Assembly (NCBI RefSeq): GCF_047200635.1
Contig: NZ_JBJZOI010000002.1
Location: 240,788-304,787, forward strand
Origin: Saccharopolyspora_C sp047200635
GTDB taxonomy: Bacteria > Actinomycetota > Actinomycetes > Mycobacteriales > Pseudonocardiaceae
DNA: 64,000 bases
Reading direction: 5' to 3'
A program made the translations under genes and the position numbers. Below the pieces are notes generated by a model. It searched no databases. It worked only from the letters and a program-made list of their open reading frames with translations, and was not told where the DNA came from. This document shows positions 26,398-36,038 of this stretch, piece after piece (positions within the stretch are counted from its first letter, which is position 1; each line of letters opens with the position of its first letter).

Positions 26398-26883
26398 GAT
26401 CGATCCCACTTCGTCGTCGTGCTGGTGCGTCACCGGATCGCCCGGTGCGCCGGAAGTTACCGAGGCCGCGGGCGCCCGACATCGGGCTGGAGGGCGAGGT
26501 CCGATGGCCGGAAGTACTAGGCGCCACGGGCCGGGCCGGGCGTCGTTCTCTCCCCGGTGCCGCGCCGCGGCGGCGACGACCCGCGGAGAACGCTCCCGGC
26601 GACGCGGGGCCGATGTCGCCCGGGCGTCCGCACCGGCCTCGGGTGGCAACGATTTCCCGCGAAATCGCGCCCCGGCGCGCTCGGATCGCGCGGGACACCG
26701 CCCCGGTGGGTGCGATGTCGCGTCCCAGCGGGGCGCCCGTGCCGGGGCCGCGGCGCTGTCGCGACGCCGCCCCGCCAACTCGTGCGGGAGCGGGGGCTCC
26801 GCGACGGGTGGGTGCGCGGGAACGCGGCCTCTGCCGGGCGCCGGGTGGGAATCGAGGTGGGCGAGGCCGCGTTGGGGGGTGGT
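26398..26883. other. 486-bp divergent intergenic region, no supported gene
   Basis: The region between the LURP-one gene (minus) and the luciferase-like gene (plus) is GC-rich throughout. Frames read across it on both strands but none has a ribosome site or a recognisable sequence. I found no strong hairpin or promoter. Confidence 0.5.
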
Positions 26884-27879
26884 GTGACCACGCCGCTGCG
26901 CTTCTCGGTTCTCGACCGCTCGCTGGTCCGGCGCGGGCGGCCCGCCTCGGAGGCGTTGCGCCGGACGGTGCGGTTCGCCGTCGAGGCCGAAGCGCTCGGG
27001 TACCACCGGTTCTGGGTGGCCGAGCACCACGGCGTCCCGGGCGTCGCCGGGGCCGCCCCGGCCGTGCTCGCCGCGTCGGTGGCGGCGGCGACCTCGACGA
27101 TCCGCGTCGGCACCGGCGGCGTGATGCTGCCGAACCACGCGCCGCTGGTGGTGGCCGAGCAGTTCGGCGTGCTGGCCGCGCTGCACCCGGGCCGCATCGA
27201 CCTGGGGCTCGGGCGCTCCCTCGGCTTCACCGCGCCGGTGCGCCGGGCGCTGGGCCACGGGAGGGAGTCGGCGGAGCGCTTCGGCGAGCAGCTGGCCGAA
27301 CTGCTCGGCTACTTCGCCGCCGGCCCGGACGACCCGGTGCGCGCCACGCCGTCGGCGGGGCTGCGGTTGCCGGTCTTCGTGCTGGCCACCGGCGCCGGGG
27401 CGGGTTTCGCGGCGGAGGCGGGCCTCCCGCTGGTCATCGCGGCCGTGCGCGGGCACGAGGCGCTGCGCGAGGCGGTGCGGCGCTACCGCGCGGAGTTCCG
27501 CCCGTCCGCGTGGTCGCCGAACCCCTACCTGGTGCTGTCCCGCTCCGTCGCGGTCGGCCCGACCACCGAGGCCGCCCGCAGGCTGCTCGTCCCGGAGGCC
27601 TGGTCGAGCGCGCACTCCCGGGTGCACGGCGTCTTCCCACCGCTGGAAGCGCCGGACGAGGTCCTGTCGCGCGGTTTCGACGAACGCGAGCGGGAGCAGT
27701 TCGAGCGCGCGATGCGCGGCCACGTGTACGGCACCGAGGACGAGGTCGCCGACCAGTTGCAGTCCCTCGTGGACGACCTGGGCGTGGACGAGCTGCTCGT
27801 CACCACCAGCGGCCCGGACGAGGAAGCGCTGGTGGACTCCTACCGCCGCCTGGCCAGGCTGATCCCAGGGGCGCGGTAG
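26884..27879 (+). CDS. LLM-class flavin-dependent oxidoreductase
   Basis: A 331-residue luciferase-like TIM barrel of the short MsnO8 type. It begins TPLRFSVLDRSLV and carries YHRFWVAEHHGVPGVAG, VGTGGVMLPNHAPLVVAEQFG and IDLGLGRSLG, which line the flavin pocket. GTG 26884 follows a G-run (GGGGGG) that may act as ribosome site. It could use FMN or F420; the motif set alone does not decide. It is followed after 11 bp by an aminotransferase gene. Confidence 0.87.
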   Translation: MTTPLRFSVLDRSLVRRGRPASEALRRTVRFAVEAEALGYHRFWVAEHHGVPGVAGAAPAVLAASVAAATSTIRVGTGGVMLPNHAPLVVAEQFGVLAALHPGRIDLGLGRSLGFTAPVRRALGHGRESAERFGEQLAELLGYFAAGPDDPVRATPSAGLRLPVFVLATGAGAGFAAEAGLPLVIAAVRGHEALREAVRRYRAEFRPSAWSPNPYLVLSRSVAVGPTTEAARRLLVPEAWSSAHSRVHGVFPPLEAPDEVLSRGFDEREREQFERAMRGHVYGTEDEVADQLQSLVDDLGVDELLVTTSGPDEEALVDSYRRLARLIPGAR

Positions 27880-27890
27880 ATTGCGCGGCC

Positions 27891-28985
27891 ATGCTGCCGC
27901 GGGACTACCTGGACCAGTTCACCGAGAGCGCCGGATACCTGGACTTCGCCCGGTTCGGGCCGCCCTCGCGCGCGGTGCGGGAGGCGGCGGCGCGGCTGCT
28001 GGAGCGCTCGGCCACCGCCGATCACTCCACTGTGGATGACCTGATGCGCGAGGACGCCGCCGCCCGCTCCCGCATCGCGCGGTTGTGCGGTGCTCCCGCC
28101 GAGCAGGTGGTGCTGCAGCCGAACACGAGCACCGCGCTGTTCCAGGCCGCCTTCGCCCTCGGCGGGACCGTGCTGGTGTCCGCCGGTGAGTTCCCGGCCA
28201 ACGCCTACCCGTGGGCCCGGGCGGCCGAGGCCGGGTGGGGCGAGGTCCGCTGGTTGCGCCCGCCCGGCGGCGCTGTCACCCCGGAGGCGGTGCGCGCCGC
28301 GCTCGACGCGGAGGTGGCGGTGGTCGCGGTGAGCGCGGTGGACTTCCGCACCGGGCACCGCGCCGATCTCGCCGGGATCCGCGAGGTGATCGGCGACCGG
28401 TTGCTGGTGGTCGACGCGATCCAGGCGTTCGGCGCGGTCGTGGCGGACTGGGCGGCGGCCGACGTGCTCGTCGCGGGCGGGCAGAAGTGGCTGCGGGCGG
28501 GGTGGGGGACCGGGTTCGCCGCGCTCTCGCAGCGCGCGCTGGACCGGCACCGGCCGCTGCTGTCCGGGTGGACCGGCGCGCGGGACCCGGCCCGGTTCGA
28601 CGGGGAGGTCCGCGAGCCGGTGCCGGGCGCGGAGTCCTGGTCGATCACGAACCTGAGCCCGGTGTCGGCCGGATCCCTCGCGGCGGCCCTCGACCTGGTG
28701 GAGCGGGCCGGCCCGGCCGCGATCGAGGCCCGGATCGCCGAGCGCGTCGGGGAGCTCGCCGACGCGCTCCGCTCCGCGGGCGCGCGGATCACCTCGGCCC
28801 CACCGCCGCGCGGCGGGATCCTCACCTTCGAGGTGCCCGGCCGGCCGGCCCGCGAGATCGCCGCCGAGCTGGCCGCCGCGGGCATCGCCGTGACCGGCCG
28901 CGACGAGCACGTCCGGCTCTCCCCGCACGCCTCGACCACCACGGGCGTGGTGGACGAGGTCGCGGCGATCGTCCGGCGGCGCTGA
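27891..28985 (+). CDS. Class V aminotransferase (PLP)
   Basis: A 364-residue fold-type I PLP enzyme of the cysteine desulfurase / class V group. The PLP-binding lysine lies in VAGGQKWLRAG (about residue 200) and the cofactor Asp in VVDAIQAFG. No conserved Cys loop typical of true desulfurases is visible, so an aminotransferase, lyase or racemase reaction is more likely. It starts 11 bp after the luciferase-like gene and is probably cotranscribed. Its stop abuts the stop of a convergent gene with no base between them. Confidence 0.85.
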   Translation: MLPRDYLDQFTESAGYLDFARFGPPSRAVREAAARLLERSATADHSTVDDLMREDAAARSRIARLCGAPAEQVVLQPNTSTALFQAAFALGGTVLVSAGEFPANAYPWARAAEAGWGEVRWLRPPGGAVTPEAVRAALDAEVAVVAVSAVDFRTGHRADLAGIREVIGDRLLVVDAIQAFGAVVADWAAADVLVAGGQKWLRAGWGTGFAALSQRALDRHRPLLSGWTGARDPARFDGEVREPVPGAESWSITNLSPVSAGSLAAALDLVERAGPAAIEARIAERVGELADALRSAGARITSAPPPRGGILTFEVPGRPAREIAAELAAAGIAVTGRDEHVRLSPHASTTTGVVDEVAAIVRRR

Positions 28986-30077
28986 CTAGGGCACCCGGAC
29001 CCGTTCGCTGCCGCCACCGGAGAGGAACAGCGCGAGTTCCCGGCCCTCCTCGGCGATCTCCGCGCGCTCGGCGGGGGAGAGGCGGCGCAGCGCGGAGACG
29101 GTGACGGTGCCGTCCTCAGCGGTCCAGGTGCCCGCGACGCGCCCGTCGACGAGCAGCGCGCGCTGCCCGGCCACCGACAGCCCCCGGTGCTCGTCGTCGA
29201 CGATCCGGCTCCGGTCCGCGTAGCCGAGCAGCGCGTTGTCGAAGGCGGGCAGGAAGCGCACCGGCGCGGGCACGTCCGGATCCGGCCGGGGCGCGTCGGG
29301 CAGGTCGAGCAGTTCGCGGCCGCGCCCGTCCCGGAAGCTCACCAGCCGGTCCCGCACCGCGGCCACCGCCGCGGGAAGTCCGGCCAGCCCGCACCAGGCG
29401 CGCAGGTCGGCGGAGGCCGCCGGACCGAACGCCGCGAGGTAGCGCAGCACCAGCTGCTCACCCGCCGGATCGGCCCCGTCCGGCGGGACCGCCGCCGGAC
29501 GCCCCAGCCAGTCGGAGAGCAGGACGTTCGACGCGCCCGCGCGCTCACCCCAGAGCCCGCGCGGCGGCAGCTGCACCACCGGCACCAGCACGATCACCGC
29601 CTCGCCGAGCACCCGGGCGGGTGCGTTCCAGCGCCGCGCCAGCGCCCGGCCGATCTCGCCCAGCGCGCGCGGCCGCGAGTCGGCGAGCAGCGCCCGGCCC
29701 GCCGTCGCCAGCTCGTCGAGATCGACGCCGGCGAGCTCCGCGCGGTAGACCCCGAGCAGTCGCTGCCGCAGCATCGCCTGGTGCCGGTTCCGCCAGGCCA
29801 GCGCGTCCTCGGCGGTGACCAGGTGCACGGTGCGGCGCATGAGGTGGGTGCGCACCAGCTCCCGCCCGGTCAGCAGGCCGTCGAGCTCGCCGGGGTCGAA
29901 ACCGCGCAACCGGGACCAGAGCCCGAGGAACGGCTCCTGCGGCTCCTGCGCCTGCATCCCGCCGAGGTGCGCGACCGCCTCCCGGACGTCGGTGGCAGTC
30001 CGCCCCAGCAGGAGCTGCCGGGCCAGCGCCGCCCGGTTCAGCGCCCGGTCGCCGAGCAGCGGTCGGGATTTCCGCAT
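28986..30077 (-). CDS. Winged-helix DNA glycosylase, AlkZ-like (HTH_42)
   Basis: A 363-residue member of the HTH_42 superfamily, to which AlkZ and YcaQ/AlkX belong. These remove alkylated bases and unhook interstrand crosslinks. The catalytic QxQ motif of the AlkZ-like branch is intact (GGMQAQEPQEPF, about residues 37-48), followed by LVRTHLMRRTVHLV. ATG 30077 has CGGAGA upstream. AlkZ homologues sometimes serve self-resistance in clusters for DNA-alkylating metabolites, but many actinomycetes carry unlinked copies, and no such cluster is adjacent here. Confidence 0.82.
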   Translation of the reverse strand: MRKSRPLLGDRALNRAALARQLLLGRTATDVREAVAHLGGMQAQEPQEPFLGLWSRLRGFDPGELDGLLTGRELVRTHLMRRTVHLVTAEDALAWRNRHQAMLRQRLLGVYRAELAGVDLDELATAGRALLADSRPRALGEIGRALARRWNAPARVLGEAVIVLVPVVQLPPRGLWGERAGASNVLLSDWLGRPAAVPPDGADPAGEQLVLRYLAAFGPAASADLRAWCGLAGLPAAVAAVRDRLVSFRDGRGRELLDLPDAPRPDPDVPAPVRFLPAFDNALLGYADRSRIVDDEHRGLSVAGQRALLVDGRVAGTWTAEDGTVTVSALRRLSPAERAEIAEEGRELALFLSGGGSERVRVP

Positions 30078-30185
30078 GGTGATCTCCGTTCGTCCGCGAA
30101 CCGGCCGTCGCGGGGTTCGTGCGGGGGAACTCGACATGCCCCCGGCGCGGAGCCGAGCGGCGACTCGGCCCCGGCCGCGGTGCGG

Positions 30186-30755
30186 TCACATCGCGGTGGT
30201 GCCGTCGAGGGATTCGCGGATGATGTCGGCGTGCCCCGCGTGCTGGGCGGTCTCGGCGATGACGTGGATCAGCACGCGACGGGCGCTGTGCACCGCGCCC
30301 GGCTCGTTCCACGGTGCCTCCGGCAGCGGGTGCCCGGCCGAGAGGTCGGGCAGCGCGGTGACGACCTCCTCGGTGCGCGCCGCGACCCGCTCGTAGCGCT
30401 CGACGATCCCGGCCAGCGTCTCGCCGGGCAGCACCTGGAACTCCCGCTGCCGGTCGATCGCCCACTGCGGGTACTCGCGGGCGGTGCCAGCGGTGAAGTC
30501 CGCCCAGGTGACGCCCTCGGGAAGCGCGAAGCTCATCGCGGACGGCCCCTCCCGCACGAAGCGCAGCCAGCTCTCCTCGGTGTTCGCGACGTGCTTGAGC
30601 AGCCCGCCCAGGCACAGCGCGCTCGCGGTGGGCCGCGCGGCGAGCTGCTCGTCGCTGAGCCCGCGCACCGCGGTGAGCAGCGCGGTGCGGGCGGCGGCCA
30701 GCTCCGCGAGCAGGTCCGTCCGCTCGTCGGAGCGGTCCGGGGACGTGGTCGTCAT
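30186..30755 (-). CDS. DinB/DUF664-family protein
   Basis: A 189-residue four-helix-bundle protein of the DinB superfamily. The three metal-ligand histidines are expected in LLKHVANTEESW, in the middle of the chain, and in IHVIAETAQHAGHADIIRE near the end. Many members are thiol-linked transferases using mycothiol or bacillithiol; the substrate here is unknown. ATG 30755 has AGAAGGA upstream. The gene is divergent from a WYL regulator, a common pairing that suggests control by it. Confidence 0.82.
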   Translation of the reverse strand: MTTTSPDRSDERTDLLAELAAARTALLTAVRGLSDEQLAARPTASALCLGGLLKHVANTEESWLRFVREGPSAMSFALPEGVTWADFTAGTAREYPQWAIDRQREFQVLPGETLAGIVERYERVAARTEEVVTALPDLSAGHPLPEAPWNEPGAVHSARRVLIHVIAETAQHAGHADIIRESLDGTTAM

Positions 30756-30849
30756 GGTGATCCTTCTGGTCGTTGCGTGCGGTACGCCGACCAGCGTGGC
30801 AGGGGTAGCGGTCAATTCCCGTCCTCTTCCGCGCGGCATCATCGGAGCC
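30756..30849. promoter_or_regulatory. Divergent promoter between DinB and WYL genes
   Basis: 94 bp. It contains the AT-richer run GGTCAATTCCCGTCCTC (30807-30823), a likely regulator site just ahead of the WYL gene, but I see no clean palindrome. Confidence 0.35.
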
Positions 30850-31815
30850 ATGAGCGGAACCTCGGGGCGGATGCTGTCGCTGCTGTCGTTGCTCCAGGTG
30901 CGCCGGGACTGGCCGGGTCGGTTGCTGTCGGAACGGCTGGAGGTCAGCGAGCGGACGGTGCGCCGCGACGTGCAGCGGCTGCGCGAGCTCGGCTACCCGA
31001 TCCGGGCCGCCAAGGGGCCGGAGGGCGGGTACCGGCTCGCGGCGGGCGCGGAGCTGCCGCCGCTGCTGTTCGACGACGAGCAGGCCATCGCCCTCGCGGT
31101 CGCGCTGCAGCTGGCCACCGCGGCGGGCGCGGGCATCGGGGAGGCCGCCGAGCGCGCGCTGAGCACGGTTCGCCAGGTGATGCCCGCACGGCTGCGCCAC
31201 CGCATCGACGCCCTCCGGATCACCGCCGTCGAGCGGACCGGCCCCCGGGTGAATCCCGAGGTGAGCACCGACGTCCTGGTGGCGGTCGGGGCCGCCGTGC
31301 GGGCCAACGAGGTGCTGCGGTTCGACTACGCTCCCGGGCACGCCGCCGCCGCCCCGCGCCGCGTGCAGCCGCACCACCTGGTCACCTGGAGCGGCCGCTG
31401 GTACCTGGTGGCGTGGGACCTGGACCGGGACGACTGGCGGATCTTCCGCGCCGACCGGATGACCCCGCGCGCCCCGACCGGCCCGCGCTTCGCGCCGCGC
31501 GAGGTGCCAGGTGGGGACGTGGCGGACTTCGTCTCGGGCCGGTTTAGCGGGGCCGGCGGACCTGGCGGCTGGCCGTGCCGGGGCGAGGTGGTGCTGCACC
31601 TGCCCGCGGCCGCGGCCTCCCGCTACGCCCCCGACGGTCTCGTGGAGGCGCTGGGGGAGGACCGCTGCCGGTTGTCGCTGGGCTCCTGGTCCTGGCGCGG
31701 TCTGGCCGCCTCCCTCGGCCGGTTCGACGCCGACATGGAGGTGCTCGGGCCGCCGGAGCTGGTGCGCGCCTTCGCGGACCTCGCCGCGCGCTACGCGGCC
31801 GCCGCCGGACGTTAA
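30850..31815 (+). CDS. WYL-domain transcriptional regulator (HTH_11 + WYL)
   Basis: A 321-residue regulator. The N-terminal DeoR-like winged helix reads LLSERLEVSERTVRRDVQRL (about residues 23-42), a WYL ligand domain spans residues about 140-210 (RWYLVAWDLDRDDWRIFR) and a WCX extension ends the protein. WYL proteins of this layout sense small nucleic acids or nucleotides in several systems. It is divergent from the DinB gene and probably regulates it and itself. A short GGAG precedes ATG 30850. Confidence 0.88.
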   Translation: MSGTSGRMLSLLSLLQVRRDWPGRLLSERLEVSERTVRRDVQRLRELGYPIRAAKGPEGGYRLAAGAELPPLLFDDEQAIALAVALQLATAAGAGIGEAAERALSTVRQVMPARLRHRIDALRITAVERTGPRVNPEVSTDVLVAVGAAVRANEVLRFDYAPGHAAAAPRRVQPHHLVTWSGRWYLVAWDLDRDDWRIFRADRMTPRAPTGPRFAPREVPGGDVADFVSGRFSGAGGPGGWPCRGEVVLHLPAAAASRYAPDGLVEALGEDRCRLSLGSWSWRGLAASLGRFDADMEVLGPPELVRAFADLAARYAAAAGR

Positions 31816-31828
31816 AAGTCAGACTTTT
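31814..31828. repeat. Perfect AT-rich palindrome overlapping the WYL stop codon
   Basis: AAAAGTC-A-GACTTTT, followed by one more T. Its A/T stem is weak for a terminator and it is conspicuous in this GC-rich sequence. It lies about 290 bp before hyuA. It could be a protein-binding site or a weak terminator of the WYL gene. Confidence 0.5.
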
Positions 31829-32118
31829 TCCGGCGCGGGACGGGGCTTCGAGCCGCGAGGGATCCGCGGTTGATCTGTTGTGCCCGTGTTGCGGTGGTTG
31901 CGCGTTTCGAATCGGCGGATGGCTCAGCGGAGTGCTCCGGAAGCAGGGATCCAAAAATGTCCGATGTATTGCCTCCGGGGCCGTTCGACCCGCATACTTC
32001 GGCCCGGTCGGAGGGTGATTCAGGTCGCACTCCGGCGCCGCGGGAACCGCCCGGCCGCACAGCCCGGAGCCCTCCCGCGCGGGACAGCGCCGTCCGACGA
32101 CGAGGAGAAGACCAGGCG

Positions 32119-34215
32119 ATGAAACGCATCGGAGTGGACGTCGGTGGCACCTTCACCGACCTCATGTACTGGGACGAGGACGGCTCGGTCGCCGTGCACA
32201 AGGTCCCGTCCACGCCCCAGGACCCCTCCCTGGCCACCGTGGACGGCGTCCGGCAGCTAGCCGAGCGGATCGGCATCTCCGTGCGCGACCTCGACCAGTT
32301 CCTGCACGGGACCACGGTCGCCACCAACATCGTGCTGGAGCACAACGGGGCCGACGTCGGGCTCATCACCACCGAGGGCTTCCGCGACGTCCTGCACATC
32401 GCCCGCAAGAAGCGGCCGCTGAACTACTCCTCCTACCAGGACCTGCCGTGGCAGAAGTGGCAGCTGGTGCGCCGCCGCAACCGGCGGGTCGTGCCGGAGC
32501 GGATCGATTCCGCCGGTGAGGTGCTGGTGCCGCTGGACCTCGACGCGGCCCGGGAGCAGGTGCGCGCGCTGCGGGACAGCGGGGTGCGGGCCATCGCCGT
32601 GTGCTTCCTGCACGCCTACCGCAACCCCGCCCACGAGCAGGCGGTGAAGGAGATCGTCGAGCAGGAGTGCCCGGGGATGTTCGTCTCGCTCTCCAGCGAG
32701 GTCGCCCCGCAGTACCGGGAGTACGAGCGGTTCTCCACCACCGCGCTCAACGCGTTCGTCGGCCCCAAGGTGTCCGGCTACATCGACAACCTCGCCGAGA
32801 CCACGCGCGAGGCCGGGGTGCGCGGTGACATCCGGCTGATGACCTCCGCGGGCGGGCTGATCTCCTCGCGCCGCGCGGCGGACAACCCGGTGCTGCTGCT
32901 GACCAGCGGCGTGGTCGCGGGCCTGCTCGGCGGGTGCGCGATCGGCGCGGCCTCCGGCTTCCCGAGCGTGATCACCCTCGACGTGGGCGGGACCTCGGCC
33001 GACATCGGCGTGGCGCCGGACGGCAAGCTGCGGATGAAGCACCTGCTGGACACCCGCATCGGCGACTACCACGCGATGGTGCCGATGGCCGAGGTCGACA
33101 CGATCGGCGCCGGTGGCGGGTCGATCGCCTTCGTCGACGCGGGCGGGATGTTCCGCGTCGGCCCGCGCAGCGCCGGGGCCACCCCCGGCCCGGCCTGCTA
33201 CGCGCGCGGCGGCACCGAGCCGACCAGCACCGACGCGATGGTGGCGATGGGCTGGCTGCGCGCGGACAGCTTCCTGTCCGGCTCGATGCACGTCGAACCG
33301 GCGCTGGCGACCAAGGCGATCGACGAGCACATCGCCGGTCGCCTGGACACCTCGGTGGAGCAGGCCGCGATCGGGATCTTCCAGATCCTGGCGCACGCCA
33401 TGACCGAGGCGATCAGCCTGCACTCGGTGCGCAAGGGCTACGACCCGCGCGACTTCTCCCTCGTCGCCGAGGGCGGAGCCGGGCCGCTGTACGCCTGGCA
33501 CATCGCCGAGCAGTTGCGGGTGCCGCGCGTGATCGTGCCGCACCACCCCGGCATCGCCTCGGCGATGGGCCTGCTCAGCACCGACATCCGGGTGGAGACG
33601 CCCGCGACGGTGTGGACCTCCTCGGACGACCCCGACCTGGAGCGGATCTCCGCCGAGTTCGACCGCCTCGGCGCGCAGGCGGTCGAGCAGCTCGCCGGGG
33701 ACGGCCTGGACCCCGAGGAGATCGTCCTGGAGCGCAGCCTCGACTGCCGCTACCTCGGCCAGGGCTACGAGCTGCGGGTGCCGGCTCCGCCCGGCCGGAT
33801 CGACGAGGCCTGGATGGCCGCGGCCGCCGACGCCTTCCACCAGGTGCACGAGCGGACCTACTCGCAGCGCTTCGACGACAAGCCGGTGCACGTGGTCAAC
33901 GTGCGGGTCGCCGCGATCGGCCGCGTCGGGCACGTCCCGCTGGCCGAGGTCGAGACCGGCGGCCCGGACGCCTCGGCGGCGATCAAGACGACGACCGAGG
34001 CGCTGTTCTGGACCCCGGACAACCAGCCGAAGACCTTCGCCACCCCCGTCTACGACCGGTCGGCGCTGCGGGCGGGCAACACCCTGACCGGCCCCGCGAT
34101 CATCGAGCAGTTCGACTCCACCACCGTCGTGGGCCCGCAGCAGACCGCCACCATCGACCGCGTCGGCCACATCATCATCGACACCGCCGCGGGCAGCGAA
34201 GGAGACCAGCGATGA
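32119..34215 (+). CDS. hyuA: Hydantoinase/oxoprolinase subunit A
   Basis: A 698-residue ATP-dependent amidohydrolase subunit. It has the actin-like ATPase phosphate motifs IGVDVGGTFTDLMYWDE at the N-terminus and VITLDVGGTSADIGV (about residue 285), then GGGSIAFVDAGG. Together with HyuB it would hydrolyse an N-methylhydantoin, 5-oxoproline or related cyclic imide. ATG 32119 has GAGGAGA upstream. The 303 bp before it hold no gene. hyuB overlaps its stop codon by 4 bp, and an amidase gene follows. Confidence 0.92.
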   Translation: MKRIGVDVGGTFTDLMYWDEDGSVAVHKVPSTPQDPSLATVDGVRQLAERIGISVRDLDQFLHGTTVATNIVLEHNGADVGLITTEGFRDVLHIARKKRPLNYSSYQDLPWQKWQLVRRRNRRVVPERIDSAGEVLVPLDLDAAREQVRALRDSGVRAIAVCFLHAYRNPAHEQAVKEIVEQECPGMFVSLSSEVAPQYREYERFSTTALNAFVGPKVSGYIDNLAETTREAGVRGDIRLMTSAGGLISSRRAADNPVLLLTSGVVAGLLGGCAIGAASGFPSVITLDVGGTSADIGVAPDGKLRMKHLLDTRIGDYHAMVPMAEVDTIGAGGGSIAFVDAGGMFRVGPRSAGATPGPACYARGGTEPTSTDAMVAMGWLRADSFLSGSMHVEPALATKAIDEHIAGRLDTSVEQAAIGIFQILAHAMTEAISLHSVRKGYDPRDFSLVAEGGAGPLYAWHIAEQLRVPRVIVPHHPGIASAMGLLSTDIRVETPATVWTSSDDPDLERISAEFDRLGAQAVEQLAGDGLDPEEIVLERSLDCRYLGQGYELRVPAPPGRIDEAWMAAAADAFHQVHERTYSQRFDDKPVHVVNVRVAAIGRVGHVPLAEVETGGPDASAAIKTTTEALFWTPDNQPKTFATPVYDRSALRAGNTLTGPAIIEQFDSTTVVGPQQTATIDRVGHIIIDTAAGSEGDQR

Positions 34216-36023
34216 CCGCGCTCGACCCCGCAGGCGTCTCCCTGGCCGGGACCGCGCCCCGCAACTTCACCACCGTCGAAGTCGATCCGATCACGCTGCG
34301 GGTGATCGGCGGCGCGCTCAACAGCATCGCCAAGGAGATGGCCCAGATCCTCTACCGGATGGCCTACTCCAGCCTGATCCGGGAATCGGAGGACCTCGGC
34401 GCCGGGATCTTCGACGCGCACGGCCGGGAGCTGTGCGAATCGGACTCCACCCCGATGCACTGCGGTTCGATCCCCGCCTACATCCGCGGCATCGACCGCA
34501 AGCTGGCCGGGACCTACCGGCCGGGGGACGTGGTGCTGCACAACCACCCCTACCACGGGGCGGCGCACTCGCCGGACTACGGGATCATGATCCCGATCTT
34601 CTTCGGCGGCGAGCACATCGGCTTCGCGGGCTGCACCGGGCACGTGTCCGACATCGGCGGGAACTTCCCGGGGCTGTGCATGGACGTCGTGGACGTCTGG
34701 GCCGAGGGCAAGCTGATGGACGCGGCGAAGATCTACGACGCCGGGGTGCGCAACGAGGCGCTGATCCAGCACATCCTGGACAACGTCCGCACCCCGGAGC
34801 AGAACGCGGGCGACCTCGAAGCCCTCATCGCCTGCGCGCGGCTCGGCGAGCGGCGGTTCCTGGAGCTGCTGGAGCGCTACGGGCTGGACGTGGTGATGTC
34901 GGCGTCCGAGAAGTGGATGGACTACTCGGAGGACATGCTGCGCCGCCGGATCCGGGAGATCCCGGACGGGGAGTACGAGGCCCCGGCCTCCTACCTGGAC
35001 GACGACGGCAAGAACCGGGACGTCCCGCTCAAGGTGGCCGTGACGGTGAAGATCGAGGACGACGACGTGATCGTCGACCTCACCGGCTCGAACGACCAGG
35101 TGCCGACGGCGTTCAACGTCCCGTTCGAGGGTTCGGTGCTGCCGACCGTCGCCTCCGCGGTGCGCACGCTGCTGCTGGACGAGGCGCTGACCGAGGAGTT
35201 CGTGCCGCAGAACGACGGCTGCTTCCGCCCGGCGAAGGCCTACGCGCCGGAGGGGACGCTGTTCAACCCGAACTTCCCGGCGTCCTGCTTCGCGCGGTTC
35301 TCGCAGATCAACCGGATCTTCGATTCGATCAACCTGGCGCTGGCCGACGTGCTCCCGGACCGGGCGGTGGCGGGGTCCTCGGCGGCGCTGTGCGCGATCG
35401 CCTACTCCGGTCTCGCCGCCGACGGGAAGTCGTACTGGGTCTACATCGAGATCAACGAGGGTTCCTACGGCGGGCGCAACGGCAAGGACGGGCTGGACTG
35501 CGTCGACTCGCTCATGGCCAACACCCGCAACAACCCCATCGAGGAGCTGGAGCTCAACCACGCGATGATCGCCGAGCGCTACGAGCTGCGCGACGAGCCC
35601 CCCGCGCCCGGCCGGTACCGGGGCGGCCTGGGCAGCGTGCGGAAGTGGCGGATGCTCACCGACACCTTCATCGGCTCCGAGGCGGACAACCGCACGGACC
35701 CGCCGAAGGGCCTGGAGGGCGGGCACGACGGTCGCGCCGGATCGTTCACCCGCAACGCCGGAACCCCGGCGGAGGAGGCGATGCACTCCAAGGTGACGCA
35801 GGAGAAGTGCGCGGCGGGCGACACCCTGGAGATCAAGCTGCCCTCCGGCGGCGGTTACGGCGACCCGTTCCTGCGGGACCCGGCGGCGGTGCTCGACGAC
35901 GTGCTGGACGACTTCGTCTCCGCCGAGGACGCTCGCGAGCACTACGGCGTCGTCGTCGACGTCGCGGCGGGCGCGGTCGACCAGCGGGGAACCGAACGTC
36001 TGCGCGCCGCGCACGCGGGCTGA
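34212..36023 (+). CDS. hyuB: Hydantoinase/oxoprolinase subunit B
   Basis: A 603-residue partner subunit with the family motifs SIAKEMAQILYRMAYSSLIRE near the N-terminus, NHPYHGAAHSPDYG (metal-site histidines), GCTGHVSDIGG and SGGGYGDPFLRD near the C-terminus. ATG 34212 overlaps the hyuA stop (ATGA), so the two subunits are translationally coupled. It is of full length for the family. A strong hairpin lies between it and the downstream amidase gene. Confidence 0.92.
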   Translation: MTALDPAGVSLAGTAPRNFTTVEVDPITLRVIGGALNSIAKEMAQILYRMAYSSLIRESEDLGAGIFDAHGRELCESDSTPMHCGSIPAYIRGIDRKLAGTYRPGDVVLHNHPYHGAAHSPDYGIMIPIFFGGEHIGFAGCTGHVSDIGGNFPGLCMDVVDVWAEGKLMDAAKIYDAGVRNEALIQHILDNVRTPEQNAGDLEALIACARLGERRFLELLERYGLDVVMSASEKWMDYSEDMLRRRIREIPDGEYEAPASYLDDDGKNRDVPLKVAVTVKIEDDDVIVDLTGSNDQVPTAFNVPFEGSVLPTVASAVRTLLLDEALTEEFVPQNDGCFRPAKAYAPEGTLFNPNFPASCFARFSQINRIFDSINLALADVLPDRAVAGSSAALCAIAYSGLAADGKSYWVYIEINEGSYGGRNGKDGLDCVDSLMANTRNNPIEELELNHAMIAERYELRDEPPAPGRYRGGLGSVRKWRMLTDTFIGSEADNRTDPPKGLEGGHDGRAGSFTRNAGTPAEEAMHSKVTQEKCAAGDTLEIKLPSGGGYGDPFLRDPAAVLDDVLDDFVSAEDAREHYGVVVDVAAGAVDQRGTERLRAAHAG

Positions 36024-36038
36024 ACGCGGATCGAGACC

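Noticed and set aside
31814..31829. Classical Rho-independent terminator at the WYL stop
   Set aside because: The stem is mainly A-T with no usable loop; listed as a palindrome instead.
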